DNA of 64,000 nucleotides, from NCBI RefSeq assembly GCF_003967575.1, contig NZ_BIFT01000002.1, forward strand, positions 2,108,001 through 2,172,000, written 5' to 3'. Every line of letters starts with the position of its first letter. The first letter of the stretch is position 1. The notes below the pieces were generated by a model. That model ran no database searches, was not told the DNA's origin, and saw nothing but the letters and a program-made list of their open reading frames with translations. This stretch comes from Dictyobacter alpinus. Its GTDB lineage: Bacteria > Chloroflexota > Ktedonobacteria > Ktedonobacterales > Ktedonobacteraceae. Positions 18,141 to 27,540 of this stretch are shown here, piece after piece. Both the position numbers and the translations under genes were made by a program.

Positions 18141-18674
18141 ATGGAACCTGTTGTAAATCAGCCTGGTACAGGGAAGTTTGCGTTTCGTCAGGGCGCTATC
18201 TATGGCGCCGGTATTGGCGTCGTTGGCGTTATTTGCAGTCTTTTGGATACTTTTACTAAACTTGGCTTCTTTAGCATTATCGGCTGGTTGGTCTGGCTGG
18301 TTGGTCTGTGTGCGGTTGGATTCCTGGTTGCACGTCAGACTGGCAGAGTATCGGCCGCTACAATTGCAGGCCTGGCTGCCGGTCTGGTTGGTGGCATCAT
18401 TGGCCTGATCTGGGGTATTATTAGCCTCTACACTGTTGGCGCTGCTAACATACAGGACTCTATTAATAGGGCTGCTGCTCAGACCCATCAATCGGCTGCG
18501 GCGTTGCAGAGCGCTACAATTGCCGCCTTTATTATCGGCTTGATTATAGCCCTGGCGGTTCAGATTGGCCTGGGCGCCGGTATTGGTGCACTGGCTGGAC
18601 TGGTTGGACGTAGCCAGGCTCGTCCGGCAGCCGCTCCAGCAGGGGTTCCTACAGATACCCCTTACAACCAATAA
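18141..18674 (+). CDS. glycine-rich multi-span membrane protein
   Basis: 177 residues, no named family recognised. It has a short acidic/Pro N-terminus, then GKFAFRQGAIYGAGIGVVGV and four probable membrane helices rich in Gly and Ala. A conserved basic turn ARQTGRVSAATIAGL lies between helices 2 and 3. The last 25 residues are Ala/Pro rich. It is paralogous to the next gene (same order of motifs), so the pair arose by duplication. TAGGAG 8 bases upstream sets the start. A minus-strand frame of equal length over it is a shadow: its product is hydrophilic, Asn/Ser-rich noise. Confidence 0.75.
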   Translation: MEPVVNQPGTGKFAFRQGAIYGAGIGVVGVICSLLDTFTKLGFFSIIGWLVWLVGLCAVGFLVARQTGRVSAATIAGLAAGLVGGIIGLIWGIISLYTVGAANIQDSINRAAAQTHQSAAALQSATIAAFIIGLIIALAVQIGLGAGIGALAGLVGRSQARPAAAPAGVPTDTPYNQ

Positions 18675-18696
18675 GTTGATCAGCTAACAAATTGCC

Positions 18697-18740
18697 GCCA
18701 TATCATCGCTAAAGCGCTGGTGATATGGCTTTTTTTCTTT
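18697..18740 (+). terminator. rho-independent terminator
   Basis: A stem built from GCCATATCA (18697-18705) and TGATATGGC (18721-18729) with inner pairing GCT/AGC is followed by a run of seven T residues, C, then TTT. It lies 22 bases past the membrane-protein stop. Confidence 0.85.
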
Positions 18741-18842
18741 TATAATAAGGCGGGGACAAAATAAACTATATACAAGTTTAAAATGAAAAAAGCATATTCA
18801 ATGATTTGAAATGCCGCTCTGCTTTTTAGCAAGGAGTATCGT

Positions 18843-19742
18843 ATGCAGCCTGATTATAATCCTCCTGAGGGAGGAAAAGTTGCATTCTACCATGGTCTGA
18901 TCTTTGGTCTGGGATTATTTGTGCTGGGAGCGATTAATAATAGCATCAATACATTTTTACTTGCTTCACCTTCCGTTGCTGGTTTTGGTCTATTGACTAC
19001 TGGACTTGACTGGCTGCTTGTGTTAGGTATCTTGTTTCTGGTTGGTGTGCTGGCAGCGCGCAAGACAGGCAAAGTAAGCACTGGTACTATCGCAGGTATA
19101 TGGACTGCTATCTTTGATGGAATTCCCTATGCTATTTTTGCCGTGATCGTCATTTATTCGTATTCATTACCTAAAACTCTTAATCAGTTGCCGTCTAGCA
19201 GCTCTTCTTCTCAACTCGGACCAGATGCCACGCGCTCAATTCTTGCTGCTACAAGTATTTTTAGTTTGATTTTTGTATTATTGCTTACTATTGGCATTGG
19301 CGCAGGCGTAGGCGCGCTGGGTGGATTGCTTGGACGTCATCTTTTTAATAAGGCCCATCCTGGTTATGCCTATGGTCAGCCCTTTGTTGGTCAGCCCTTT
19401 GTTGGTCAGCCATATCCTGGTCAGCCCTTTGTTGGTCAGCCATATCCTGGTCAGCCCTTTGTTGGTCAGCCATATCCTGGTCAGCCGCATCCTGGTCAAC
19501 CGTATCCACAGCCGGGCCAGCCTCCGTATCCGGGGCAGCCAATATACCCAGGCCAGCCACAGCAGCCGTCATACCCGGGTCAACCACCTTATGGATGGCA
19601 GCCCTATCCACAGCCTGGTCAGCCATCATCCTATGCTGGTCAGCCGGCACCTGGACGTCCTAATGAGACGCCTGAGCCACAGCGAACTGAGCGTGAGCAG
19701 CCTCCTGTGGATGATCGTCTCAACTATCCCGATGGTCGTTAA
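18843..19742 (+). CDS. multi-span membrane protein with Gly-Gln-Pro repeat tail
   Basis: 299 residues. The first about 175 are a paralogue of the 18141 product: GGKVAFYHGLIFGLG, then AARKTGKVSTGTIAG and four hydrophobic helices. The rest is a low-complexity cytoplasmic or external tail of GQPFV and GQPYP pentapeptides, then Pro/Gln/Tyr-rich sequence and a charged end (RTEREQPPVDDR). The repeats are also exact in DNA, as 15-base units. AAGGAG lies about 7 bases before the ATG. Similar tails occur on DUF4870- and Yip1-like bacterial membrane proteins; function is unknown. Confidence 0.75.
   Translation: MQPDYNPPEGGKVAFYHGLIFGLGLFVLGAINNSINTFLLASPSVAGFGLLTTGLDWLLVLGILFLVGVLAARKTGKVSTGTIAGIWTAIFDGIPYAIFAVIVIYSYSLPKTLNQLPSSSSSSQLGPDATRSILAATSIFSLIFVLLLTIGIGAGVGALGGLLGRHLFNKAHPGYAYGQPFVGQPFVGQPYPGQPFVGQPYPGQPFVGQPYPGQPHPGQPYPQPGQPPYPGQPIYPGQPQQPSYPGQPPYGWQPYPQPGQPSSYAGQPAPGRPNETPEPQRTEREQPPVDDRLNYPDGR
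19374..19508 (+). repeat. nine 15-bp tandem units coding the GQPxx tail
   Basis: Nine in-frame 15-base units start at 19374. Units 2-7 make three perfect copies of a 30-base pair-unit (19389-19418, 19419-19448, 19449-19478). The identity at synonymous sites means recent slippage or unequal recombination; copy number is likely to vary among strains. Confidence 0.9.
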
Positions 19743-19794
19743 GGAGTAACTCATGGCCAGTTAATGCCATATGCAAGTTCTCCACATACCCACT

Positions 19795-19854
19795 CTTTAG
19801 AGGAGGAAAATGGCGAGACGATCGCGACCGTCTCGCCATTTTCCTCCTCTAAAG
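19795..19854. terminator. 26-bp perfect inverted repeat between convergent genes
   Basis: Arms 19795-19820 and 19829-19854 are perfectly complementary with an 8-base loop. It lies between the convergent membrane-protein gene (plus) and HAD gene (minus), 8 bases from the latter's stop, so a bidirectional terminator is likely. No long T-run follows. Confidence 0.75.
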
Positions 19855-19862
19855 TATATAAG

Positions 19863-20822
19863 TTATTTAGATGTGCTGGTTACACGCTCGGGCACAAATG
19901 AGAAGATACGTTTGAAATCGTTTTTCATACTGATAATATTCCAGTTACGTTCGGCGGCGGCTTTCAGCGCTCTTTCGGCACCCTCTTCATAGGCGAATTC
20001 ACGCTCGGCGTCATCATGATGGATCAATAGTGGCAGGGTTGAACGTTGCTGATCTTCGATGTAGAGCAGCATATCCAGATCACCATTAGAATTGCCAACG
20101 GCTAGAATCGGTTGCTGACCGATATGATGATGGATATTGATGGCTTTGCCTTCACCCTCGTTAAATGGCTCCAGCATACTCATCTGTCGGACCAATACTG
20201 GACGGCCGTTGTGCAGCTCGAATTTGACCGCGACCGAGCTCCCAATGACCTTACTACGTGGGATGCCATACATTTTCTCGGATATCTCACGGACAAAATC
20301 GGTCTCGCCGCCGGTGACGATATAGATCTGGAACTGGTAAGCATTCAGGTACTCGATTAGTTCTAGCATTGGTGTGAAGGCCAGCTCGGTAACCGGTCGA
20401 TTATAATGTGGATGACGTATATCTCTAAAAAAATCTTGCACTCTTTGAATATATTCAGCTTGTGGAATAGAGGATATTGCTTGCAGCATAAGCTGATTTA
20501 TTGCTTCCATATCTAACGTCTCGAAATAGGAGCGATCATTCTCCCAGAAAGCTTTGTAGGGCTGGACATGGCGCAGTTCTGGTTGCTGCTCAACCTGGTT
20601 ATGGAAATGTTTGATAATAAAAATTTCCTGCACATAGGTAGGCTTCTCGCACCATAATGTACCATCATTATCAAAGGCCGCAATACGCTCTGCTGGCGGG
20701 ACATAAGCTGGATGAGTACTATCTGTAACGCGTTGAACAAAATTTATAATTGCAGTCCTGGTAGCACCATCCTGCCAGGACTGTAATGGTTCTTCATATG
20801 TCGAAGTTGTCTGATCTGTCAT
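19863..20822 (-). CDS. HAD-family phosphatase
   Basis: 319 residues. The HAD nucleophile motif is AAFDNDGTLW (Asp51 nucleophile, Asp53 acid/base), motif II YIVTGGETDF and motif III/IV GNSNGDLDML. The large insert between motif I and II suggests a C1-cap, as in phosphoserine phosphatase-like enzymes. It should be a cytoplasmic Mg-dependent phosphomonoesterase; substrate unknown. AAGGAG lies 11 bases upstream. Single gene, divergent from the APH-like kinase at 21035. Confidence 0.88.
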   Translation of the reverse strand: MTDQTTSTYEEPLQSWQDGATRTAIINFVQRVTDSTHPAYVPPAERIAAFDNDGTLWCEKPTYVQEIFIIKHFHNQVEQQPELRHVQPYKAFWENDRSYFETLDMEAINQLMLQAISSIPQAEYIQRVQDFFRDIRHPHYNRPVTELAFTPMLELIEYLNAYQFQIYIVTGGETDFVREISEKMYGIPRSKVIGSSVAVKFELHNGRPVLVRQMSMLEPFNEGEGKAINIHHHIGQQPILAVGNSNGDLDMLLYIEDQQRSTLPLLIHHDDAEREFAYEEGAERALKAAAERNWNIISMKNDFKRIFSFVPERVTSTSK

Positions 20823-21034
20823 TTTATAGTTGTCTCCTTATGACAATAAAGTGTCGTCCAATGCCAGGCATACGACACCTACTCTAGTGTACTCCGTAAT
20901 CAGGACAATTGAAAAGCCCTTCCTTTTTTGTAGAGGTATAGGCATGAACATCCAGTGTTCAGCAGGTAGTTGCTAGCAAGGCAAAATGTCGTATATACTA
21001 TCGTGTGTAGTGCTGTATTTTGTTATCTATAACA

Positions 21035-21997
21035 ATGAGAAAATATATGCAAAACATAAATACTATTCCGCTGCCCTGGCGTAATTATAGTTGGCAATTA
21101 CCTGTACTGGCGGAGACGGTGCGCTGGGATCTTCTACGTCAATGGGGACTCTCGGAAGTCTGGCGTATGACCACACGCTATGGGGAGACGTGGATTGCCA
21201 AGCGCAGTCGAGGATCAATGGCGATAGAATTGCCACTCTATCAAGACGTGTTGGTGCCCCTGCATGCTCCTCGACCTCAGTTGCACTCGTACTGGCAGGC
21301 GGAAGCAGAGCAGTTGTTTATCTTAGAGGATGTTGGCCTGGATACCCTGGAACAGCAGCCCCAGACCGAGCATTTTCAGGAAGCGGCCCGTGTACTGGCC
21401 CGTTTACGTTGTGCCTCGTTAGTTCAACTACAGACAGCACATATAGTATTATCTGATCAATATACAGTCACCCTCGACTACTACATAGAGGCCCTGGATT
21501 TTCTCTTACAACATGAAGGGTTGGATAGCACGCAAAAAGCAGTCTTGAGCGCAGTCGCCCAATGGTTTCCAGAGCAGTTACAGGAGCTCTATGCCAATCT
21601 GCCAGCCGTGCTCTGCCACAACGATTACCATGTCAAGAATCTCGTGATTAGCGACGATACCGTCGTCCCGGTCGATTGGGCTATGGCATATATAAGTCCG
21701 TATCTGGGAGACATGTACAGTCTGGTCCATGCTGGCACCTTTCGCAAAGTAGAAGCCAATGTGATCATCCAGGCCTATGAAACCGAAGTCAAACGCTGGG
21801 CCTGCACCTACGACTGCATCCGTCCCATGCTTAGTCGGCCGATCGATTGGCAAATCGCCATCGGAGCCGTCTGCATCCTGATCACCAGCATTCGTTGGAT
21901 CCTCTCCGAAGCCATGTATGTTCTGCCCGAATCCAAAAAGTGGATCCCCGCCATGATACGCAATATCGAACAATACCCTCCCAAAACACATAAGTAA
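21035..21997 (+). CDS. APH-family phosphotransferase
   Basis: About 320 residues of the aminoglycoside/choline-kinase-like fold. The catalytic loop reads CHNDYHVKNLV (catalytic Asp near residue 197, Asn of the HxDxxxxN pattern) and the Mg-binding Asp is in VPVDWAMAY. The N-lobe has LFILEDVGLD, a typical hinge. It phosphorylates a small hydroxyl compound; which one is unknown, and drug resistance should not be assumed. No strong ribosome site is seen at either ATG (21035 or 21047). The stop codon is the first base triplet of a dispersed repeat (21995-22142). Confidence 0.82.
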   Translation: MRKYMQNINTIPLPWRNYSWQLPVLAETVRWDLLRQWGLSEVWRMTTRYGETWIAKRSRGSMAIELPLYQDVLVPLHAPRPQLHSYWQAEAEQLFILEDVGLDTLEQQPQTEHFQEAARVLARLRCASLVQLQTAHIVLSDQYTVTLDYYIEALDFLLQHEGLDSTQKAVLSAVAQWFPEQLQELYANLPAVLCHNDYHVKNLVISDDTVVPVDWAMAYISPYLGDMYSLVHAGTFRKVEANVIIQAYETEVKRWACTYDCIRPMLSRPIDWQIAIGAVCILITSIRWILSEAMYVLPESKKWIPAMIRNIEQYPPKTHK

Positions 21998-22142
21998 CGG
22001 CAGGGCTTGTCCCTGCTACCGGTTCACGTATGCTATGCCGCTTAAACACGTCGCCTTGAGGCTGGAAAATTCAGGTACGTCCACCCTCTGGTTGGTACCT
22101 GGTCTTACGGAGTATTGGTCGCAGGGATAAGCTCTGTCATTA
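21995..22142. repeat. copy A of a roughly 145-bp repeat with 26-bp inverted arms
   Basis: Left arm 21995-22020 and right arm 22117-22142 are imperfectly complementary (about 21 of 26). The same arms, 21 of 26 identical on the left, bound a similar-length element at 33017-33157. Both copies begin at a gene's stop codon. It could be a non-autonomous mobile element or a terminator-like repeat. Confidence 0.6.
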
Positions 22143-22263
22143 TCCATGGGCATGAATCGCTAAAATGTTTTATTATGTAACATTTTCAGCATTTGATTAG
22201 CGGCCGAAAAAAAGGTACACTGTAGACATGTGTGTTTTTCAGGGGGAGGAAGGCAACTATCCA

Positions 22264-22713
22264 ATGCAAGATCAATTACAAGAGTTGCAAGCTCTACTCT
22301 ATAAAGAGATACCGATTACGCAGCATTTTCATCTGACCGTGGGCGCTTATAATGAGCGTATGTTGCGCCTGGATGCGCCGCTGGCCGAAAATGTGAATCA
22401 CGCTGGCACGGCCTTTGGTGGTAGTCTCAGTGCTCTGTTGACGCTGGCTGGATGGAGCATGGTCTGGTTTGTGCTGCAGGAGTGTAATGTGACGGGCGAG
22501 ATCGTGATTCAAGATAGCTCATGTAAATATTTACATCCCGTTAAAAGGGATTTTTCGGCCTTTTGTTATCGGCCTATGCCGGAACAGATTGTGCGCTTCA
22601 ATCGTATGTTGCGTACCCATAAAAAAGGACGCCTGGAATTGCAGGCCGATATCCGTGAAGGTGACACGCTGGCCGTCTCTTTTCAGGGTCGCTATGTTGT
22701 ATTGTTAGAATAA
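22264..22713 (+). CDS. YiiD C-terminal-type hotdog thioesterase
   Basis: About 149 residues of a single hotdog domain. NHAGTAFGGSLSALLTLAGW is the central-helix signature of the YiiD C-terminal domain family, followed by strands around SSCKYLHPVKRDF. Family members are predicted acyl-CoA thioesterases; the substrate is unknown. The start at 22264 is preferred because a GGGGGAGGAAGG ribosome site lies just before it, inside the longer frame from 22228. A single gene with no operon partner. Confidence 0.85.
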   Translation: MQDQLQELQALLYKEIPITQHFHLTVGAYNERMLRLDAPLAENVNHAGTAFGGSLSALLTLAGWSMVWFVLQECNVTGEIVIQDSSCKYLHPVKRDFSAFCYRPMPEQIVRFNRMLRTHKKGRLELQADIREGDTLAVSFQGRYVVLLE

Positions 22714-23305
22714 ATGTACCTTTTGTCAGCATCTGTTGATGAATTGTATTTGATAGTATATGCTAGTTTTTAAGTTCAGGTGAGCACGAAATATGTGTAT
22801 CTGAGCTTGAGATCCATATACTAAAAATATGCATTATCCGGGTTGACTTGTTGAAGGTCTTTTTGATAGCGCTATGACCTACTACTATATGTCTTTCTCG
22901 CACTGTTGAAAAGACTTTTTTTTATGCCCTCTTCGTCTCTCTATTTCGCTGCTAATGTAAAACTACCGACCATTTCCTATGACAATTGTCTGGCGCGCAA
23001 CCCTGTTTTGCCGGACAATGTTTATAAAATCTTAATGCAATTTCTTTGCAATGATGATGTTTTATCTAATATGCTGTATACTCCTACTCTGATAGTTTTT
23101 TGATGTAGCGGGGGTATCGTTCGTCTTTGTATTGATCCTAAATTGCCCATGGCCATCCCTTTCACGATTATGTACTTTTCAGTCAGGGATATCGAAATAG
23201 CGCGTATGTCGCGACTGCATCTCGTTCCGGTCCACAGGAATAATGCTATGTCAGGCGGCTGTGGCTGTGGCTTTAGACTTAACTGAGAAGTCAGGAGTAT
23301 CTGTG
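22714..23305. other. intergenic region upstream of the BTAD regulator
   Basis: About 590 bases, A/T-rich in the first two thirds. A TTGACT near 22843 with TAGCGC 18 bases on is a weak promoter candidate. A 65-codon frame at 22906 has no ribosome site and looks like noise. No RNA gene or repeat recognised. Confidence 0.4.
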
Positions 23306-26300
23306 ATGAATGATAAAATTACCTATCATCAGCAAGTCAGTTATTGCGGAAAGCCTCGTTGTAAGCGGTGCCGTGAAGGTATTGGTCATGGTCCTTATTG
23401 GTATGCTTACCAGACGATAGATGGTCGTACGACTCGTACTTATATTGGGAAGCATTTGCCGGCTGATAAAGAGGCTGCGATGCAGGGGAATCAGTCGGCG
23501 GCGGCAGCGCAGGCGGCTGAGAAGGATCAGTCGGTTATCCGTATTTATACGTTGGGGCAATTTCGGCTTGAGCGCCGCGATCCACATGATCATCTGGACT
23601 GGCAGACGGCGACCGATGCGGCCTGGAAGCAGCAGCGTGTACGGGCTCTGCTGGGCTGTCTGATCAGTGTGGGTGGGCGTAAACTGGGTCGTGAGCAGTT
23701 GATGGATGCGCTCTGGCCGGACCTGGATATAGAAACGGCGGTCGGTCGGCTGGATCGGGCGGTCTATAGTCTACGGCAAGTATTTGAGCCGGGCCGTAAT
23801 CGTCCGGCGACCTCTCCATTGCTCCTGACTGAGCGCGAAGTGTTATCCCTGGCGGATTCCTCAAAGATCTGGGTGGATGCTGATGTCTTTGAGCAGCTGA
23901 TTGTGAAGGCTCATGAGATCAGGGGTGATGAGGATCTTGGCACGAAGGAGAAGTTGCTCAAAGAGGCGGCCAGCCTGTATGGCGGAGAATTTTTGTCTGA
24001 GGATCGCCGCAATGAATGGACACGGGCACGCCGTGAGTCGTTGCAGCGCAGCTGGATTGGTTTGTTGCTGGAACTGGCGGATCTGATGATTAATCGTGAT
24101 GCCCTCCTGCATGCGATTGAGCCACTGGATAAGTTGATATCGGCCGATCCTACCAATGAGGCGGGCGTGCAGCGCCTGATGATTGTGCTGGAGAAGTTGG
24201 GACGTCGTGGTGAGGCGCTCCGTGCCTATAAAAAGCTGGCACATGTGTTGCAGCAGGAATATGCGATTTTGCCTTTGCCAGATACGCGCAAGCTGTATGA
24301 AGATCTGCGCCGCGGTAGCAATAAAGATGGTCAGCCCCATGATGAGAGGATTGTTGATGGCAAGGTTCGTGAGGTCACCAGCGCTCCTATGGGGGTGAGT
24401 GAGTCTGCGGCGGTCCAGATTGGACGTACCCATCAAAGTCCTCTGGTTGGTCGTCAGCAGGAACTTACTCAACTCAAGGACCTGATTGCCGCGACCGAGC
24501 AGACGGCTCGTTTCCGCCTGGGATCACAGCGCCGCTCGACGGTGGCTACGCTGGATCCAAATCGCCGCCCCCAATGTGTCCTGTTGATGGGTGATGTCGG
24601 TATTGGCAAGACGCGGCTGGCCGAGGAACTGGGACGGGAAGCCAAGAAAAAGGGCTGGGCCGTAGCCTGGAGCCGTGTCTATGCGCAGGAAGGTAATATT
24701 CCCTATCGCTTGTGGACCGAAGTTCTGCGCAAAGCCATGGACCAGGGTGTCTGGCAGCGGCAAGAAGTCAAGCGGCGGCCCCTGGTCTTTCAGCCGTTGG
24801 GTACCCTGCTACCCGAGATCCATGATCTGCTCTCGACCGTCAACTTTCCCTCATCGCTCTCGCCCGAGCAAGAGCAGTTGCGCCTCTGGGAAGCTGCTCG
24901 TGAGCTGCTGACCCTGATCAGCGAGAGCACACCACTCCTGATCGCGCTCGACGACCTGCAATGGGCCGATAGTAGTAGCTGTGAACTGCTCGCCTACCTG
25001 GCCCGCCGTACCTATGGCTATCCCATTGTAATTGTCGGCACGTGCCGTGAAAACGAACTGGAGCAGAATAGCTCCTTACGGCCACTACTGACCGACCTGC
25101 GCCGCGAGAACGCCGTAGAAACTATCTCCCTGGACCTCTTGAGCGCCGACCATATCACCTCACTCGTCTCCCAGGTCTCGCACGCACCTGAGCCCATGAT
25201 TGAAAAGATCACCGATCGTGCTGCCGGCAACCCCTTTTTCGCTGAAGAACTGGCCCGTAGCGTCGTCGAAAACCTCCCCTCGCTTGAAGCCCTCGCCAGG
25301 AGCGGCAACGACATCCTGCCCGATACCATCAGCGCCGTCCTCGCCCTACGTATGGCCCGTCTCAGCGAAAAATGCCAGCTACTGCTCGGCAAAGCCGCCG
25401 TCCTGGGAGGCTCCTTTGAATTCCAGGTTATCAGCGAAATGGAATCCAAAGGCAACACCCTGGAAAACGAAGACCTTGTCCTGGAACTGCTAGAAGAAGC
25501 CCTCACCTCCGGCATGCTTACAGAAGAAGGTACCGGCACCAAAATTACCTACCACTTCTGGCACCCGCTGCTCTCAACCTACCTCTACGACCGCTCGTCC
25601 GCCGCCCGCCGTGCCAGCCAGCACCGCAAAGCCGCCGAAGTCTTCCGCAAAATGTACAAAAACCACGAAGAAGAGGGCGCGGCTACTATTACTAACCACC
25701 TGGTAAAGGGCGGAGCCGACGATGAATTGATTGCTCAATACGCAGAATTAGCTGGAAACAATGCTTCATTACTCTCTTCTTATCGCGAGGCTGAAGATCA
25801 TTATCGAATTGCTTTTGAGCACTTAGGGGCAAATCATGATGATTGGCAGCGAGTATCGTACCTACTAGAGCGTATAGGGGAGTGTAATAGAGTCAGAGGA
25901 GAATTTGAAAAAGCTCGTCATTTTTATGAAAATGCTTTTAAGCTACACTTTCAAACACATAACAAACCGTCCATTGAAATTAAGCAAGACGCTCAAGTTC
26001 AAGCAATGCTTTTATGGGAAATAGGTGTGTCGTGGTATAGCCAAGGAGATTTATTAAAATGTATGCAATATATTGAGCGTGCAGCTAAAACTTTACACGA
26101 CGTGGATGTTATTAATGGTATTGTGTGGGCAAAAATTAAATTTCAACAAAGTTATGTTTTGTTGCGACAGGGAAATTATAGTGAAACCAAGATAAGAGCG
26201 AATGAGGCTTTGAACTTTTTTTCTGAAATACAAACAAATTCATTAGATGAAGATTCGTCATATTTGTCAATAAAGAAGAGGGCACTTAATGGGAATCTTG

Positions 26301-27376
26301 TTGAAATTGGTCGAATTCATACATTGCTAAGTCATGTTGAGGCTGCTCTTGGGCAGTGTGAGGATGCTCTAACCCATCTCAATAAAGCTCTTGCAATAGC
26401 TGAGCAGAATAATTATCAGAGAGAGATCGCTATTATCAATTGTGATATGGGTGATTTGTATTTGAGAACGGCAGAATATACATTAACACAATCCGTACTT
26501 CGCAAATCCTATAATATTGTTGAGTATATTGAAGATAAGCCGCTTGAGTCAATGATTTTATGTAATATGGGTGTTCTAAATATACGTATAGGAAATCTTG
26601 CTGATGCATCTGACGAATTAATAAGAGCACTAGATTTGGTTAAAGATCCTCCCTCTACTTGTGTATATAGCGCTTATCTAGCATTTTCTTTATTGGAACA
26701 GGGAAAAGTTTCTGAAGCACAATCAGTATTAGTTAATGCTATAACTGTTGGGCGTAAAACACATGTTTTACCTTATGTGAGTTTTACTTTAGTAATGCTG
26801 GGATATTTACATCTGATACAATATAAAAAATATATTATTGGTGATGATAATAACAATAGTAAAGCAGATAAAAAAAGCATTCTAAAGAATGCAAAAAAAG
26901 CATTGTTACGAGCACTTAATTCTGAAAGTCTTGAAATGGAGTCAAGAATTGAAGGAAGACTAATTATTTCCCAGGTTTTATTTCAACTAAAGCAATATGA
27001 GGATGCTCGTCTACATTCCACTCTTGCATTAAAAGAAGCGCAACAACTTAGATTGAGTTGGCTTGTTGCACGTTCCCAACACGTTTTAGGTTATTTATGT
27101 GCTCATAGTGGATTACATGAACAAGCTATCAGATATTATGAACAAGCGCTTCCCGTCTTTCGTAAAAGCGGTATGAAAATCGAATATGCTCGTATTCTGA
27201 AAAATTATGGTAGTTTGTTGTTAGAGATGGTAGAAGCAAATACAGGAGTTAATCAAGGTGGACTAAATTACCTTCAAGAAGCCTATCAAATATTTGATGC
27301 CTGTGGTGCTGAGTTAGATTTACAAGAACTAAGTATGGAAATGGAAAAATTAAAACTTTTAGTAAAAAGGACTTGA
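23306..27376 (+). CDS. BTAD-type transcriptional regulator with Cys-motif N-terminus, AAA ATPase and TPR tail
   Basis: About 1356 residues. Residues 1-55 hold a DUF6788-like motif, YCGKPRCKRCREGIGHGPYW, with three Cys and a His that may bind metal. About 80-340 is an OmpR/SARP-like winged helix plus the bacterial transcriptional activator domain. About 370-620 is an AAA/STAND ATPase (Walker A MGDVGIGKTRLAEE, Walker B LIALDDLQWAD). The rest is TPR repeats. Such proteins are large one-component activators that sense by the ATPase and TPR parts. Start 23306 has AGGAG 8 bases upstream. GC falls sharply near 25690: 43 of 60 bases in 25561-25620 against 16 of 60 in 26221-26280. The paralogue at 52492 shows no such drop. 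Confidence 0.88.
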   Translation: MNDKITYHQQVSYCGKPRCKRCREGIGHGPYWYAYQTIDGRTTRTYIGKHLPADKEAAMQGNQSAAAAQAAEKDQSVIRIYTLGQFRLERRDPHDHLDWQTATDAAWKQQRVRALLGCLISVGGRKLGREQLMDALWPDLDIETAVGRLDRAVYSLRQVFEPGRNRPATSPLLLTEREVLSLADSSKIWVDADVFEQLIVKAHEIRGDEDLGTKEKLLKEAASLYGGEFLSEDRRNEWTRARRESLQRSWIGLLLELADLMINRDALLHAIEPLDKLISADPTNEAGVQRLMIVLEKLGRRGEALRAYKKLAHVLQQEYAILPLPDTRKLYEDLRRGSNKDGQPHDERIVDGKVREVTSAPMGVSESAAVQIGRTHQSPLVGRQQELTQLKDLIAATEQTARFRLGSQRRSTVATLDPNRRPQCVLLMGDVGIGKTRLAEELGREAKKKGWAVAWSRVYAQEGNIPYRLWTEVLRKAMDQGVWQRQEVKRRPLVFQPLGTLLPEIHDLLSTVNFPSSLSPEQEQLRLWEAARELLTLISESTPLLIALDDLQWADSSSCELLAYLARRTYGYPIVIVGTCRENELEQNSSLRPLLTDLRRENAVETISLDLLSADHITSLVSQVSHAPEPMIEKITDRAAGNPFFAEELARSVVENLPSLEALARSGNDILPDTISAVLALRMARLSEKCQLLLGKAAVLGGSFEFQVISEMESKGNTLENEDLVLELLEEALTSGMLTEEGTGTKITYHFWHPLLSTYLYDRSSAARRASQHRKAAEVFRKMYKNHEEEGAATITNHLVKGGADDELIAQYAELAGNNASLLSSYREAEDHYRIAFEHLGANHDDWQRVSYLLERIGECNRVRGEFEKARHFYENAFKLHFQTHNKPSIEIKQDAQVQAMLLWEIGVSWYSQGDLLKCMQYIERAAKTLHDVDVINGIVWAKIKFQQSYVLLRQGNYSETKIRANEALNFFSEIQTNSLDEDSSYLSIKKRALNGNLVEIGRIHTLLSHVEAALGQCEDALTHLNKALAIAEQNNYQREIAIINCDMGDLYLRTAEYTLTQSVLRKSYNIVEYIEDKPLESMILCNMGVLNIRIGNLADASDELIRALDLVKDPPSTCVYSAYLAFSLLEQGKVSEAQSVLVNAITVGRKTHVLPYVSFTLVMLGYLHLIQYKKYIIGDDNNNSKADKKSILKNAKKALLRALNSESLEMESRIEGRLIISQVLFQLKQYEDARLHSTLALKEAQQLRLSWLVARSQHVLGYLCAHSGLHEQAIRYYEQALPVFRKSGMKIEYARILKNYGSLLLEMVEANTGVNQGGLNYLQEAYQIFDACGAELDLQELSMEMEKLKLLVKRT

Positions 27377-27479
27377 ATTCAAATACATATCAGATGGTAT
27401 TTTTCGATATGATATTTATCCCCCCTTTTAATCAAAGATCCCAGGGGGGTGAACTTGTGAATAGCAAAGAAACATCTTC

Positions 27480-27540
27480 CAATTTTTGGATGTCCACCTC
27501 ATAATGTGATACACCTCCCAATTTGTGATCTCCACCCAAT
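27480..27540. mobile_element. possible orphan end of an IS21-like element
   Basis: Three imperfect units of about 20 bases lie side by side: 27480-27500, 27501-27517 and 27518-27537. They share the pattern (A)ATTTGTGATnTCCACC. Multiple terminal repeats of this look are known at IS21-family ends. No transposase frame is nearby, so at most this is a remnant. The surrounding 27377-27878 shows no gene. Confidence 0.3.

Noticed and set aside
18120..18671. Minus-strand frame of 183 codons opposite the membrane-protein gene
   Set aside because: Its product is a low-complexity Asn/Ser/Gln-rich sequence with no ribosome site, while the plus strand codes clear membrane helices with a good ribosome site.
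19374..19508. Tandem repeats as a possible CRISPR-like array
   Set aside because: The 15-base units are contiguous, in frame and code a regular GQPxx tail; there are no spacers.
22906..23103. 65-codon plus frame in the A/T-rich gap before the first BTAD regulator
   Set aside because: No ribosome site, no recognisable fold or hydrophobic pattern, and composition like the flanking noncoding DNA.
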